Below are positions 45,776-54,711 of a stretch of DNA of 64,000 nucleotides, piece by piece. The stretch comes from Aerococcus sp. HMSC062A02 (GTDB lineage: Bacteria > Bacillota > Bacilli > Lactobacillales > Aerococcaceae). Made by a program: the position numbers and the translations under genes. Within the stretch, counting starts at the first letter, position 1. Each line of letters opens with the position of its first letter. The DNA is taken from the NCBI RefSeq assembly GCF_001809535.1, contig NZ_KV797935.1:1-64000 (forward strand), in the 5' to 3' direction. Under the pieces are notes generated by a model, which worked only from the letters and a program-made list of their open reading frames with translations, did not search any database and was not told the DNA's origin.

Positions 45776-47075
45776 TCTCATCTTACTTGCAAGTGTCTTC
45801 TTAGGGACAGAATTACTGGCTATTCCAACGCCTTTTGCCCAGATGACGCTCTACCGGGTCTTAGCGCTGGGAGTTGTCCCGCTAATCGCTTATCGTTGCT
45901 TGCTGAAGGGACCGAGTCTGCAGCTTAAGCGGCCAGGTTATGGGCTCTTCATGATTGGGGCCTATGTCTTCTGGTGGCTCTGGGCCCTGATTTCTGTGCT
46001 TTGGGCTCGGGCGCTTGGCCCCTGGGCACAGGCTATCTTCCTTTTAACGATTGGCATTTCCAGCGTGGTCGCCCTGTATTTATGGACCGATAGCCTCCGC
46101 CAGTGGAAGCGATTGGTTCAGACGGCCTGGTGGATGATGTCCGCTCTCTTGGTTTGGGGCTATTTTGAAATTATCACGAATATTTATTTCTTTGCGGATA
46201 TGGCCAAGCTGGATAAGTATGGGACCTTCGCTAGTCAACCCCTGACTCGGTTACCGATTACACATTTTGAGAACCAGAATGACTATGCCACCATGCTCTT
46301 GGCCTATCTAGCGGTCAGTGCGATTCTGATGGTCTTATCGCGTGTCAGTTGGCAAAAATTCGTCTATCTAGGCGCTATGGTCTTGGCTGAATACCTCATC
46401 TTCAGATCTGGCTCGCGGATGAGTTTGTTGTGCTCCTTACTTTATTTTGTTGTGCTCTTTATCCTGCAGTTCAAGTGGGATTTGAAGCGGCGTTATTATG
46501 TGATCGGCTTATTGCTGGCTATCGGCGGGGGGCTTGCCCTTTACTTGGGTTTTCCTCCTATCCGAGAAGCTTTGAATGCCTTGATTTATACAGGCAGGGA
46601 AGGTTATATCTCAGGCGATACTGGCCGGGTCAACCTCTGGCGGAATGGCTTAGTTTTCCTGGGAACGACCCTGGGCCTAGGCGTAGGTGCCGGAAATATT
46701 GAAAGCTGGATGGCTGACTTCCCTTTACTTCCTACCAAGGGCATTGTCAATATGCACAATTGGTGGTTGGAAATTATGGTGGGCTATGGGCTTTTAGTCT
46801 TTATCGCCTATGTTGTGGCCTATGCCTTAATGATCTACCAGCTCAACCGGATCCGCTTGGTTCAGGATCCCAAGTGGCGGCAAGTCAGCAACCAAGTCAT
46901 CGCTTTCCTTATCATATTTATTCCAGCGAGTGTGACGAGCGCTAATAACATGTATATTGAGTGGCACTGGGTATTCTTTGGCTTACTGATTAGCTACCTA
47001 GCCTTAGCCGAGAAGTCCCTAACAATTACAGAGAAAGAACGAGGTAGGATTTATGAGCTTAGCAACAATCATTAG
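45762..47075 (+). CDS. Polysaccharide polymerase (Wzy/O-antigen ligase family)
   Basis: A 437-residue protein with about twelve hydrophobic helices and the Wzy_C-type region GREGYISGDTGRVNLWRNGLVFLGTTLGLGVGAGN with MHNWWLEIMVGYGL. It would join repeat units outside the membrane. GTG 45762 overlaps the end of the glycosyltransferase gene; its own 3' end overlaps the Wzz-like gene by 23 bases. Confidence 0.83.
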   Translation: MAIYSLILLASVFLGTELLAIPTPFAQMTLYRVLALGVVPLIAYRCLLKGPSLQLKRPGYGLFMIGAYVFWWLWALISVLWARALGPWAQAIFLLTIGISSVVALYLWTDSLRQWKRLVQTAWWMMSALLVWGYFEIITNIYFFADMAKLDKYGTFASQPLTRLPITHFENQNDYATMLLAYLAVSAILMVLSRVSWQKFVYLGAMVLAEYLIFRSGSRMSLLCSLLYFVVLFILQFKWDLKRRYYVIGLLLAIGGGLALYLGFPPIREALNALIYTGREGYISGDTGRVNLWRNGLVFLGTTLGLGVGAGNIESWMADFPLLPTKGIVNMHNWWLEIMVGYGLLVFIAYVVAYALMIYQLNRIRLVQDPKWRQVSNQVIAFLIIFIPASVTSANNMYIEWHWVFFGLLISYLALAEKSLTITEKERGRIYELSNNH

Positions 47076-48120
47076 TGAATTGTGGCGTTTTTGTAAGGAA
47101 AATCTATTGAAAATTGTAGTAGGAGCAGCTGTTCTGACGGCCTTACTCTTCGGCTTGCGCATGGTGCTGACCGACCATCCAGATGAAGCACTGACGTCTT
47201 CTGCAGACCAGACTGTTCAGGTGAATGAGGCGACGCTAGAAGCCTCGAAGGAACGCCTCAAGACGGTCTATGGCCAAGAACCTGCAGAGTTTCAGTTCAG
47301 CGCCTTGGTTGAAGATGGGAATGTCTTCAGCAACTCTTTCCTCATTGATGAATACTTGGCCCGTCCTGATATGGTCAAGGAAGCCGAGGAGAAGAGTGGG
47401 GTGGAATTTGCGGATAGCTTAGAAGCCGAACAAAACTTAGGCTTATACAAGAATGGCGACTTCCGCGGAGGCCTAGCAGCGGTTCGTGACACCTCCAGCG
47501 GGGTAATCACTCTCCGCGTTCTCTTAGGGAAGACCCCTGAAGAGAATAAGAAGATCGCCCAAGCCTACTATGATATTCTCCAAGAGCCCTTGCCCTTTAC
47601 CCGGGACCTTAATCTGATTATGTTGGGGCGGCCTGAAATTGGTGAACGCTTGGACCTGTCCCAGTATGAAATGGTGGCAAGCCCTAATACCATTGCAAGT
47701 ATTGTGGGGAGCAACTCTCTCCCTGTCTGGCTCTTAGGACTAGCGGCGTATATTGTGGCTCTCCTTATTACAGCCTTTCTCCTCTTTGTTTGGCGACTCT
47801 TCAATGGCAAGATCCGCTATGCTTTTGAATATGTATGGAGCTTCGAGGATGAACACTTATTGGCTAAGTCATTGGATGAAGGCGTTCAGCACTTTATCAG
47901 TCAACCCTACGGCAAGGAACGCCTGCTTTTAGCTGAACAAGAAGGCTTGCCCCTTCCGGTAGCTAGCAAGCAGACTTTGGAGGGCTTTAGCGGCCAGGCG
48001 GATGAGATTGTGATCCTCCTAGCAGCGGGCCAGAGCCATAAGCAATGGTACCAGGCCCAATACCGCTTAGCTAAGCTTTACCATGTGCCGATTAAGATTG
48101 TCCACTTGACCCAAGCTTAA
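47053..48120 (+). CDS. Wzz-like polysaccharide chain-length/co-polymerase protein
   Basis: A 355-residue protein with a TM helix near 20-40 and a second near 225-245, flanking an extracellular domain of about 180 residues, as in Wzz/CapA adaptors. A C-terminal cytosolic domain of about 110 residues (DEIVILLAAGQSHKQWYQAQYRLAKLY) carries no kinase Walker motif. A cytosolic addition of this kind is not typical. It lies between the polymerase and a GT2 gene. Confidence 0.68.
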   Translation: MSLATIISELWRFCKENLLKIVVGAAVLTALLFGLRMVLTDHPDEALTSSADQTVQVNEATLEASKERLKTVYGQEPAEFQFSALVEDGNVFSNSFLIDEYLARPDMVKEAEEKSGVEFADSLEAEQNLGLYKNGDFRGGLAAVRDTSSGVITLRVLLGKTPEENKKIAQAYYDILQEPLPFTRDLNLIMLGRPEIGERLDLSQYEMVASPNTIASIVGSNSLPVWLLGLAAYIVALLITAFLLFVWRLFNGKIRYAFEYVWSFEDEHLLAKSLDEGVQHFISQPYGKERLLLAEQEGLPLPVASKQTLEGFSGQADEIVILLAAGQSHKQWYQAQYRLAKLYHVPIKIVHLTQA

Positions 48121-48130
48121 GGAGGAAATC

Positions 48131-48886
48131 ATGCAAGACGACTTGGTTTCGATTATTACACCAGTTTACCAGGCAGAGAAGTATTTGGCGCATACCATTG
48201 AGAGCGTCCAGGCCCAGGACTATAAGAACTGGGAGATGCTCTTGGTGGATGATTGCAGTCCTGACCAGAGCGCACAGATCATCAAGGCCTATCAGGCGGA
48301 GGATGCGCGCATTAAGTATTTGAAATTAGATACAAACAGCGGGGCGGCTGTTGCCCGCAACCGCGGCTTAGAAGTTGCTCAAGGACGCTATATCGCCTTC
48401 GTAGATAGCGATGATTATTGGACCAGCGATAAATTAGCCAAGCAGTTAGCTTTTATGAAAGCGGAGGCTTATGGCTTTACTTATACGAATTTTGCCCAAG
48501 TGGATGAGGAGGGGCAGGTCCTTAAAGATAGGGCAGATTTGCCCCAGCACTTGGACTATGACGGGCTATTGAAGAACACGGCCATTGCTTGTTCCACGGT
48601 GATGATTGACCGTCACTTAGTCGGTGACTTCCGCATGCCCTTGGTGCGCAAGGGACAGGATACGGCAACTTGGTTGATGTTGATGCGCGAGCGGGACTGC
48701 CAGGCCTACCTCTTAGATGAAGTCCTCAACCACTACCGGCAAGTGCCTGGTTCCATATCCAGTAACCGCTTGGGAGCCCTCAAGCGGACTTGGCATACTT
48801 ACCGGGTATTGGAAGGACTCCCCCTCTGGAAGGCTTGCTATGTTTTTATTTCTTATGCCTTAAATGCGATTAAGCGTCGAATTTAA
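48131..48886 (+). CDS. GT2-family glycosyltransferase
   Basis: A 251-residue GT-A enzyme: SIITPVYQAEKYLAHTIESVQAQDYKNWEMLLVDDCSPD, RYIAFVDSDDYWTSDKL with the DxD-type metal site. Similar to TuaG/EpsJ-type enzymes. ATG after AAGGAGG, ten bases after the Wzz-like gene. Last protein gene before the tRNA. Confidence 0.9.
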   Translation: MQDDLVSIITPVYQAEKYLAHTIESVQAQDYKNWEMLLVDDCSPDQSAQIIKAYQAEDARIKYLKLDTNSGAAVARNRGLEVAQGRYIAFVDSDDYWTSDKLAKQLAFMKAEAYGFTYTNFAQVDEEGQVLKDRADLPQHLDYDGLLKNTAIACSTVMIDRHLVGDFRMPLVRKGQDTATWLMLMRERDCQAYLLDEVLNHYRQVPGSISSNRLGALKRTWHTYRVLEGLPLWKACYVFISYALNAIKRRI

Positions 48887-48933
48887 CAAATAAAGTTACA
48901 AGAAGCTTAACAAGTATGTTAAAATTCTTGTAT

Positions 48934-49006
48934 GGCCCCGTAGCTCAGCGGATAGAGCATTCGTTTCCTAAACGATGTGTCGGAAGTTCGATTCTTCTCG
49001 GGGTCG
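48934..49006 (+). tRNA. tRNA-Arg (anticodon CCT)
   Basis: A 73-base cloverleaf: acceptor GGCCCCG/CGGGGTC with one G-T pair, D-arm TAGCTCAGCGGATAGAGCA, anticodon stem CGT/ACG with loop TTCCTAA (anticodon CCT, reads AGG), and T-arm GGAAG-TTCGATT-CTTCT. Discriminator G; CCA is not encoded. A T-run follows directly. It sits alone inside the polysaccharide cluster. Confidence 0.95.
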
Positions 49007-49045
49007 TTTTTTTATGCCTAAAATCTATGAAAAGAGGAAAGTTGG

Positions 49046-50698
49046 ATGGAAAGTAGTCAAAGAAACGATTGGGACTGGGCATTTGCCGCTTTAAGTGCTT
49101 GCCTGGTCTTCGCCCTAACTTTTATTTTCTCTCTGTCACTTACGTCAAGCCCTTGGGCCGAGGCCATTCCTGGCCATGATAGTTCCATGTTTATTTATAT
49201 GGGGCGGGAGATGGCCAGAGGGGGTGTCCCTTACTTGGATTTTACCGATCATAAGGGAATCAGTATTATCTTAGCCAATGCCCTAGGCTGGCTGATGCCC
49301 CATGTTAACCGCTTTGGTGGGATTTATTGGGTCGAACTCCTGTCCCTCCTTGCCTTCACGGGACTGACCTATCACATGGGCCGCCAGGTCTTAGACCGGC
49401 CACGGTCGCTCCTAGCAGTCGCTGTGAGCTTACTCGTTTTGGATCCGCTGATTGAGTCGGGTAATTTGACGGAACTTTATGCTCTAGCTGGGATTATGCT
49501 GACGCTGCTTGCTTACTTGCGTTATTTTGAAGCCAACTCCTTACCGGCTTGGTCTTACTTCTTGGTCGGCTTGTCCGGGGCCTTTGTCTTTAATTTAAGG
49601 GCCAATATGATCATCAGTTGGCTGCCCTTGATTGCATTGATCTTTGTTCATTTATTGATTCATAAGAATTATGCGGAGATGAAGCGTGCGGTGGCTTGGA
49701 CCAGTCTAGGGATACTGACTTTTATCCTGCCGGTTTCTTTATATTTGCTCTACCAAGGAGCTTTTGCTGAGATGGTTAATTTTTCGATTCTTTTCAACCT
49801 CCAGTATCTGAACGATAGTAAACTCACGACGGAAGAAATCCTTATGAAGTTGGAAGAGAAGCTAGCTTTCTACCATCTCCTAGGACTGGGGGGCTTGGGA
49901 CTTTTGGCCTGCTTGGTCAAGGACCGGGGCAGGGGTCAGACCTACTGGCGTCTAGGGGGTTACCTTCTAGCCTTTGGAGCGACCTTCTATTCGACGCTCT
50001 TGTCGGGGCGTTTCTATCCCCACTACTTTATGGTTCTCGTGCCCTTCTTCAGTCTATTAATTATCCAGGCGCTCCGCCTCTTTGATCTTAAGCGGGGACA
50101 GGCGCTAGTCAACTTGGTCCTAATCGTTCTTGTAGCCTATCTCTTTAAGTATCCGGCTGATATCTTCTACAACCGGGTCTACAGTGTGAGCCTAGCGGAG
50201 GACCATCCCACCCTAGTCGCCAAAGTCGACCAGCTGGGCCCTGGATTCAATGGCCAGCTCAAAGGACCTGGCGACTGGCAATGGGCTCTTGGGACAGATG
50301 AACGCTATGTCTGGGCCTTAAAACGGAGTTCCACTAAGAATAAATACGAAGCAGCCAGCCAGCGTATTGTCGCTGAGAGCCAGCCGGGGGAGACGCTCTA
50401 TAGTCATCGGATTGGTGGGGCCTTCTATCTCTTAGCTGACCGCCAGGCCCCTAGCCGCTATTTCAACCTGCCGGCGGTCGATTTAGATCAGGCCGAAGCA
50501 GTGGCCAAGGAATTCCGCTCGGATTTGACCCGTCAACCGCCCCAGATGCTGGTTATCGAAGACAAGCTCAAGGCACGTTCTCCCCTGGACCGGTCTCAAG
50601 TGGAAACAGACTTTCTGGCTTGGATCCAGAATAATTATGAGGAAATCGACCAGGTTGGAGAATTTCACCTCTATAAAAAATTACCAGCCAGACCCTGA
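49046..50698 (+). CDS. GT-C type membrane glycosyltransferase
   Basis: A 550-residue protein with about ten hydrophobic helices. GHDSSMFIYMGREMARGGVPYLDFTDHKGISII near residue 45 is the first extracellular loop with an acidic catalytic residue, as in the GT39/PMT-like superfamily. The C-terminal 150 residues are extracytoplasmic. It would transfer sugar from a polyprenyl-phosphate donor. Cluster position suggests side-group addition to the polysaccharide or surface proteins. Confidence 0.75.
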   Translation: MESSQRNDWDWAFAALSACLVFALTFIFSLSLTSSPWAEAIPGHDSSMFIYMGREMARGGVPYLDFTDHKGISIILANALGWLMPHVNRFGGIYWVELLSLLAFTGLTYHMGRQVLDRPRSLLAVAVSLLVLDPLIESGNLTELYALAGIMLTLLAYLRYFEANSLPAWSYFLVGLSGAFVFNLRANMIISWLPLIALIFVHLLIHKNYAEMKRAVAWTSLGILTFILPVSLYLLYQGAFAEMVNFSILFNLQYLNDSKLTTEEILMKLEEKLAFYHLLGLGGLGLLACLVKDRGRGQTYWRLGGYLLAFGATFYSTLLSGRFYPHYFMVLVPFFSLLIIQALRLFDLKRGQALVNLVLIVLVAYLFKYPADIFYNRVYSVSLAEDHPTLVAKVDQLGPGFNGQLKGPGDWQWALGTDERYVWALKRSSTKNKYEAASQRIVAESQPGETLYSHRIGGAFYLLADRQAPSRYFNLPAVDLDQAEAVAKEFRSDLTRQPPQMLVIEDKLKARSPLDRSQVETDFLAWIQNNYEEIDQVGEFHLYKKLPARP

Positions 50699-50716
50699 GT
50701 ATGAAAGGAGTCAGAA

Positions 50717-52075
50717 ATGAAATTATTGAAGAACATCTTTAACGTGGCCCTGTCTAATATCATTGGTTTTGGAACAAGTTTCATCATCAACTTCCTCCTC
50801 CCAGCTATTCTGACCGTTGCTGACTATGGCAATTACCGCGAATATATCATGTATACTTCAATAACTTACTTGTTTAACTTTGGTTATAATGATGGGATCT
50901 ATATTAAATATGGGGGCAGGCGAATTGAGGACTTGGATCCCCTAGAAATTCGCTCTGAGCATAATTTCATTGTGGTCTATCAGCTCTGTGTTTTTGCTTT
51001 GATGCTGACCTATTCCCTAGCCGTTAAGAATCCTATCTTAGCCCTCTTCTCAACCGTTACTCTCTTCGATACGATTAATATGTACCATCAGAATTTCCTC
51101 CAGGCAACGGGACAGTTTGCGACCTTCTCCCGGGCTAATATTTCCAAGAGCATCTTCTATATCCTGACCTTGCTGGCCGCTATTTTCCTCATGCGAAGTG
51201 ACAATTACTATCTTTATATTGTCCTCAATATTTTATCCTATCTCTTCTTGACGGTCTTCTATGAATACCGCTTCATCAAAAACCAGGGCTTAAATTTTAT
51301 CTTCTCTTGGAAGAAACACTTGGGCCTCTTCCGGGTGGGCTTCTTTATCCTTTTTGCCAACATGTCGCTGACCTTCGTGGGGTTGATTGGCAGTTGGGTG
51401 ACTAAATGGTGGTATGCAATTGAGGAATTCGCCCAGTATTCTTTCCAGAATTCCGTCCTCAATGTCATCCTCTTGATCGTTAACGCGGTGGGCATGGTCT
51501 TCTACAATGTCATTGCTAAGCGTAAGGACCAGATGCTCTTGAATGTGATCAAAAGAGCCTGTATCTTCTTGGGGATCTTGAGTGGTTTTGCTTTCTTTAT
51601 CTTTAAATGGATTATCTTGACCTTCCTGCCCAAGTATGAACCGGCCACAACGCTCTTATCGGTCACCTTTATTGCGATTCCTTATATTATGTTGTCGCGG
51701 ATCTTGGTGGCTAATATTTATAAGGCAACAGTCCCGGAACGTCAATACTTCCGCGATAGCGCCCTCTACGCGGCTTTATCCTTTATCTTTGTGGCAGGCC
51801 TATCCTTTGTCTGGCATGATATTCTAACCGTTGCCATGGCGACGACCCTCTGCTATATCTGCTGGTTCTTCTATACTAGCCAAATCCGTTTTACTTATCT
51901 TAGGAACCATTGGCGGGAGGTCTTCCTCTTGCTTAGCCATGCCCTCTGTTTTTATGCAGTAGCTAACTTTATGCCCTTTATCGGAGGTGCCCTTGTTTAC
52001 CTTCTCTACTTGGCTGCTGTGCTCTTCTTCTACCGCGATTGGCTGCTTGAAGCCAAGCAGCTGCTAACTGACTAG
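50717..52075 (+). CDS. Polysaccharide flippase (Wzx family)
   Basis: A 452-residue MOP/PST-superfamily protein with about twelve to fourteen hydrophobic helices, starting KLLKNIFNVALSNIIGFGTSFIINFLLPAILTVADYGNYREY, the characteristic Wzx opening. It flips lipid-linked repeat units. ATG after AAAGGAG, 18 bases after the GT-C gene. It ends the cluster at a strong terminator. Confidence 0.87.
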   Translation: MKLLKNIFNVALSNIIGFGTSFIINFLLPAILTVADYGNYREYIMYTSITYLFNFGYNDGIYIKYGGRRIEDLDPLEIRSEHNFIVVYQLCVFALMLTYSLAVKNPILALFSTVTLFDTINMYHQNFLQATGQFATFSRANISKSIFYILTLLAAIFLMRSDNYYLYIVLNILSYLFLTVFYEYRFIKNQGLNFIFSWKKHLGLFRVGFFILFANMSLTFVGLIGSWVTKWWYAIEEFAQYSFQNSVLNVILLIVNAVGMVFYNVIAKRKDQMLLNVIKRACIFLGILSGFAFFIFKWIILTFLPKYEPATTLLSVTFIAIPYIMLSRILVANIYKATVPERQYFRDSALYAALSFIFVAGLSFVWHDILTVAMATTLCYICWFFYTSQIRFTYLRNHWREVFLLLSHALCFYAVANFMPFIGGALVYLLYLAAVLFFYRDWLLEAKQLLTD

Positions 52076-52117
52076 CTTGGCTATGCCGTCAGTGAGTATC
52101 CTAATGATCTTGTAAAG

Positions 52118-52154
52118 GCAGGGGTGACCAGTCAATAGTCACCCCTGCTTTTTT
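52118..52154 (+). terminator. Terminator of the polysaccharide cluster
   Basis: GCAGGGGTGAC/GTCACCCCTGC stem with T-tract. A second hairpin CTCCCCTGG/CCAGGGGAG lies at 52166-52191 and can serve the converging brnQ. Confidence 0.92.
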
Positions 52155-52201
52155 GTGCACAAAAACTCCCCTGGGGTTTCCAGGGGAGGGGCTAAGCTGA
52201 A

Positions 52202-53551
52202 TTAGCGGGTCCATTCGTTAGCGGGGCTGCTGGCATAGTGGGGGAGCAGGACTTTTTCACAGGCCAGGCTGATGAGAAGGGCGACGAGGGTAGGGACTAA
52301 CCAGCCTAGGCCTTGACTGGATAGGGGCAAGTAATCCACTAGGGAACTGAGGACAGGCAGGCTGACGTTGAAAGTAGTCTGCAGCATGTCGACCAAGGGC
52401 AGAGCCACAGAGACCGTGGCAGCCACTAGATAGGAGAGGGAGCCAAAGTTGAAGACGTCCTGGCTGATGCCCATGAGGATAAGAACCAGGGCTACGGGGT
52501 AGATAACTGTTAGGACAGGAACAGAGAAGGCCAGTAAGTTATTTAAGCCGAAGTTGGCAACTAGGAAGGAGAAGCCGGTCCAGATAAAGACCCAGGCCCG
52601 GTAGGAGAGATTGTCCTTGAATAATTGCTTGAAGTACTCAGCACCGGAAGTGATGAGGCCTACGCAGGTTGTCAGGCAGGCCAGGGTGAAGATGCCGGCG
52701 AGGAAGACCAGGCCGAAGTTACCGAGAGAGGCTTGGACCGCTTGGGTTAAGATAAAGGCCCCATTATCGGCCCCAGCGAGTTTTTGCGAGGAGACCATAC
52801 CGATGGCGGCTAGCATGGCGTAGACTAGGAAGAGGACCAGGCCAGCGAGGAGGCCGGACTTCATGGTATACTTGGCCACTTCATGCTTGTCTTGGACCCC
52901 GAAGCGACGGATAGCCATGGAGATGACGAAGCCGAAGTTTAAGGCGGCGACAGCGTCCATAGTGTTGTAGCCTTCGAGGAAACCTTGGACAACAGGACTT
53001 GCGGCATAGGCATCGACCGGTTCAGCGACGCCTTTAGGCATGAACATGACCCGGACAAACATGAGGGCAATCATCAGGAGCAGCATAGGGGTGAGATATT
53101 TACCCACGCGTTTGACCAATTGGTTGGGTTTGAGACAGAGCCAGAGTGCCAAGGCGAAGAAGACCAAGGTATAGAGCAGGCGTGCTAGGCCTAGGCTCAT
53201 GGCTTCGGGGATATAGGGGGCGACTGCCATCTCGAAAGGAACGGATCCTGCCCGAGGGATTCCTAAGCCAGGCCCGATGGATAAATAAATAGCTGTGGTA
53301 AAGATGATGGAAAATTTAGGCCCGACGCGGTTAGCGAGCTGGGAGAGGCCCTCTGACTTACCGACGACAATGGTTCCTAAGACGGGAAAGATGACAGCTG
53401 TCACCGCAAAACTAACCAGGGCCAACCACGTTTGGCTCCCCGCTTGATTACCAAGCAATGGTGGGAAAATTAAGTTCCCAGCCCCAAAAAATAAACCAAA
53501 CAGCATGATAGAAGTTTGTAGAAATTGACTTCGTGATAACTTGTTCATCAT
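52202..53551 (-). CDS. brnQ: Branched-chain amino acid:cation symporter
   Basis: A 449-residue LIVCS-family carrier with twelve hydrophobic helices; FGLFFGAGNLIFPPLLGNQAG and GYNTMDAVAALNFGF are family signatures. It imports leucine, isoleucine and valine. Two ATG codons (53551, 53548) follow AAGGAGG; the second has better spacing. A T-box leader precedes it, so expression depends on uncharged tRNA, probably isoleucyl. Confidence 0.93.
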   Translation of the reverse strand: MMNKLSRSQFLQTSIMLFGLFFGAGNLIFPPLLGNQAGSQTWLALVSFAVTAVIFPVLGTIVVGKSEGLSQLANRVGPKFSIIFTTAIYLSIGPGLGIPRAGSVPFEMAVAPYIPEAMSLGLARLLYTLVFFALALWLCLKPNQLVKRVGKYLTPMLLLMIALMFVRVMFMPKGVAEPVDAYAASPVVQGFLEGYNTMDAVAALNFGFVISMAIRRFGVQDKHEVAKYTMKSGLLAGLVLFLVYAMLAAIGMVSSQKLAGADNGAFILTQAVQASLGNFGLVFLAGIFTLACLTTCVGLITSGAEYFKQLFKDNLSYRAWVFIWTGFSFLVANFGLNNLLAFSVPVLTVIYPVALVLILMGISQDVFNFGSLSYLVAATVSVALPLVDMLQTTFNVSLPVLSSLVDYLPLSSQGLGWLVPTLVALLISLACEKVLLPHYASSPANEWTR

Positions 53552-53606
53552 AATTCCTCCTTAATTTTCCAAAACTAACCAGCAACATTTCTGACTTTGA
53601 AAACCA

Positions 53607-53873
53607 TAAAAAAACGCCCCTTGTCCTATAGACAAAGGGCGAAATAGTCCGCGGTACCACCTTTATTCTTACCGAAATAAGCGCTCAAGCATCCAACAAT
53701 GCCGGGGGAGGATAACGCACACCACTGCGGCAAGACTTACTTCGCTTCAGCCTTGCAATCAAGAAAATGATTTTCGAACTTATGGCCGTTATAAGCTTCC
53801 ACCTAACGCTTACTCTCTATAAACTTTCATAAGTCTACTCGTTTTTCTATGTTTTTTCTGGTCTTCAAAAGTT
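53607..53873 (-). promoter_or_regulatory. T-box leader of brnQ
   Basis: On the minus strand GGTGGTACCGCG (53650-53661) is the T-box sequence that pairs with the tRNA acceptor end. It is followed by the terminator CGCCCTTTGT/ACAAGGGGCG with T-run (53607-53641). Stem I-like sequence AGAGAGTAAGCG starts near 53824. GAAAATCA near 53783 could be the specifier region with ATC (Ile), matching a branched-chain transporter, but I cannot fold Stem I with confidence. Confidence 0.88.
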
Positions 53874-53879
53874 AAACCC

Positions 53880-53908
53880 ATTGTAAGACGGATTCTCATA
53901 ATTGTCAA
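53880..53908 (-). promoter_or_regulatory. Promoter of the T-box-brnQ transcript
   Basis: TTGACA (53903-53908) and TACAAT (53880-53885) on the minus strand, 17-base spacer: a near-consensus sigma-A promoter. Confidence 0.85.
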
Positions 53909-53989
53909 ATGTTTTTCTTAAATTTCTTAATGTTTTTTTTATTTCAAGGGCTATACAAGCTAAAAATGATGAAGGAATCTAATGAAAAA

Positions 53990-54484
53990 CTAATCTACTT
54001 GCTGCATCCGACCAGTATCGACATCGTAAACGGCCCCGGAAATGATGATATCATCGGGGATCAGGGGCGAGGCTTTGAGCCGAGTGATGTCTTCGCGGAC
54101 GCTGTCTTCCACATCGCTGAAGGGGAGGAAGTCCTGGCCCTTGACGTCGACGCCGAGGTCTCGCTCCAGTTGCTCAGCAAAGCCTTCATTGGTGAAGGTT
54201 TGGGCCCCGCAATCTGTATGGTGGATGACAATGATCTCTCGTGTGCCGAGTTGTTGCTGGGAGATAACCAGGGACCGGATCGTGTCATCAGTGACCCGCC
54301 CACCGGCATTCCGTAAGATATGGGCGTCACCTAGGGCGAGTCCTAGGGCCTGGGCCACGTGGAGACGAGAATCCATGCAGGTGACAATGGCCACCCGGGT
54401 TTTGGGAGGGAGGGGCAGGTGCGTATCTTCATGTAGGTCAGCATAGGCTTGGTTGGTTTTTAAGAATTTTTCAAAGTAAGACAT
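53990..54484 (-). CDS. Beta-class carbonic anhydrase
   Basis: A 164-residue zinc enzyme converting CO2 and bicarbonate: VTCMDSR gives one Cys and the Asp/Arg dyad, and IIVIHHTDCGAQ gives the His and second Cys. NAGGRVTDDTIRSL is also typical. It belongs to the small cytosolic (type II-like) group. Upstream ATG with GGAGG. Monocistronic. Confidence 0.93.
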   Translation of the reverse strand: MSYFEKFLKTNQAYADLHEDTHLPLPPKTRVAIVTCMDSRLHVAQALGLALGDAHILRNAGGRVTDDTIRSLVISQQQLGTREIIVIHHTDCGAQTFTNEGFAEQLERDLGVDVKGQDFLPFSDVEDSVREDITRLKASPLIPDDIIISGAVYDVDTGRMQQVD

Positions 54485-54670
54485 GGTTTTCCTCCTGATC
54501 GCTGTGTCATTTAAGTTGGGATTATCTTATCACTTTTTAGGGGGCTTGTCGCTGATCAGTCACTGGCGCTGGCATCACGATGGGAGGGGAAGGGGGAAGG
54601 AATTGACGAAGTAAAGTTTGTAATGCTCTGAGAGAGATCTTAATAGGATTAGCCTTAGCAACATTCAAGT

Positions 54671-54710
54671 AAAATAGCGCCAGACATGAGGAAGCGTCTG
54701 GCGCTATTTT
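54671..54710. terminator. Terminator of the ABC permease operon
   Basis: AAAATAGCGCCAGAC/GTCTGGCGCTATTTT stem directly at the permease stop. Usable in both directions. Confidence 0.92.
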
Positions 54711-54711
54711 A

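Noticed and set aside
48979-48986. Eight-base match (TCGGAAGT) between the mini-array spacer start and the tRNA-Arg T-arm
   Set aside because: Short enough to be chance in 64 kb and without a convincing PAM.
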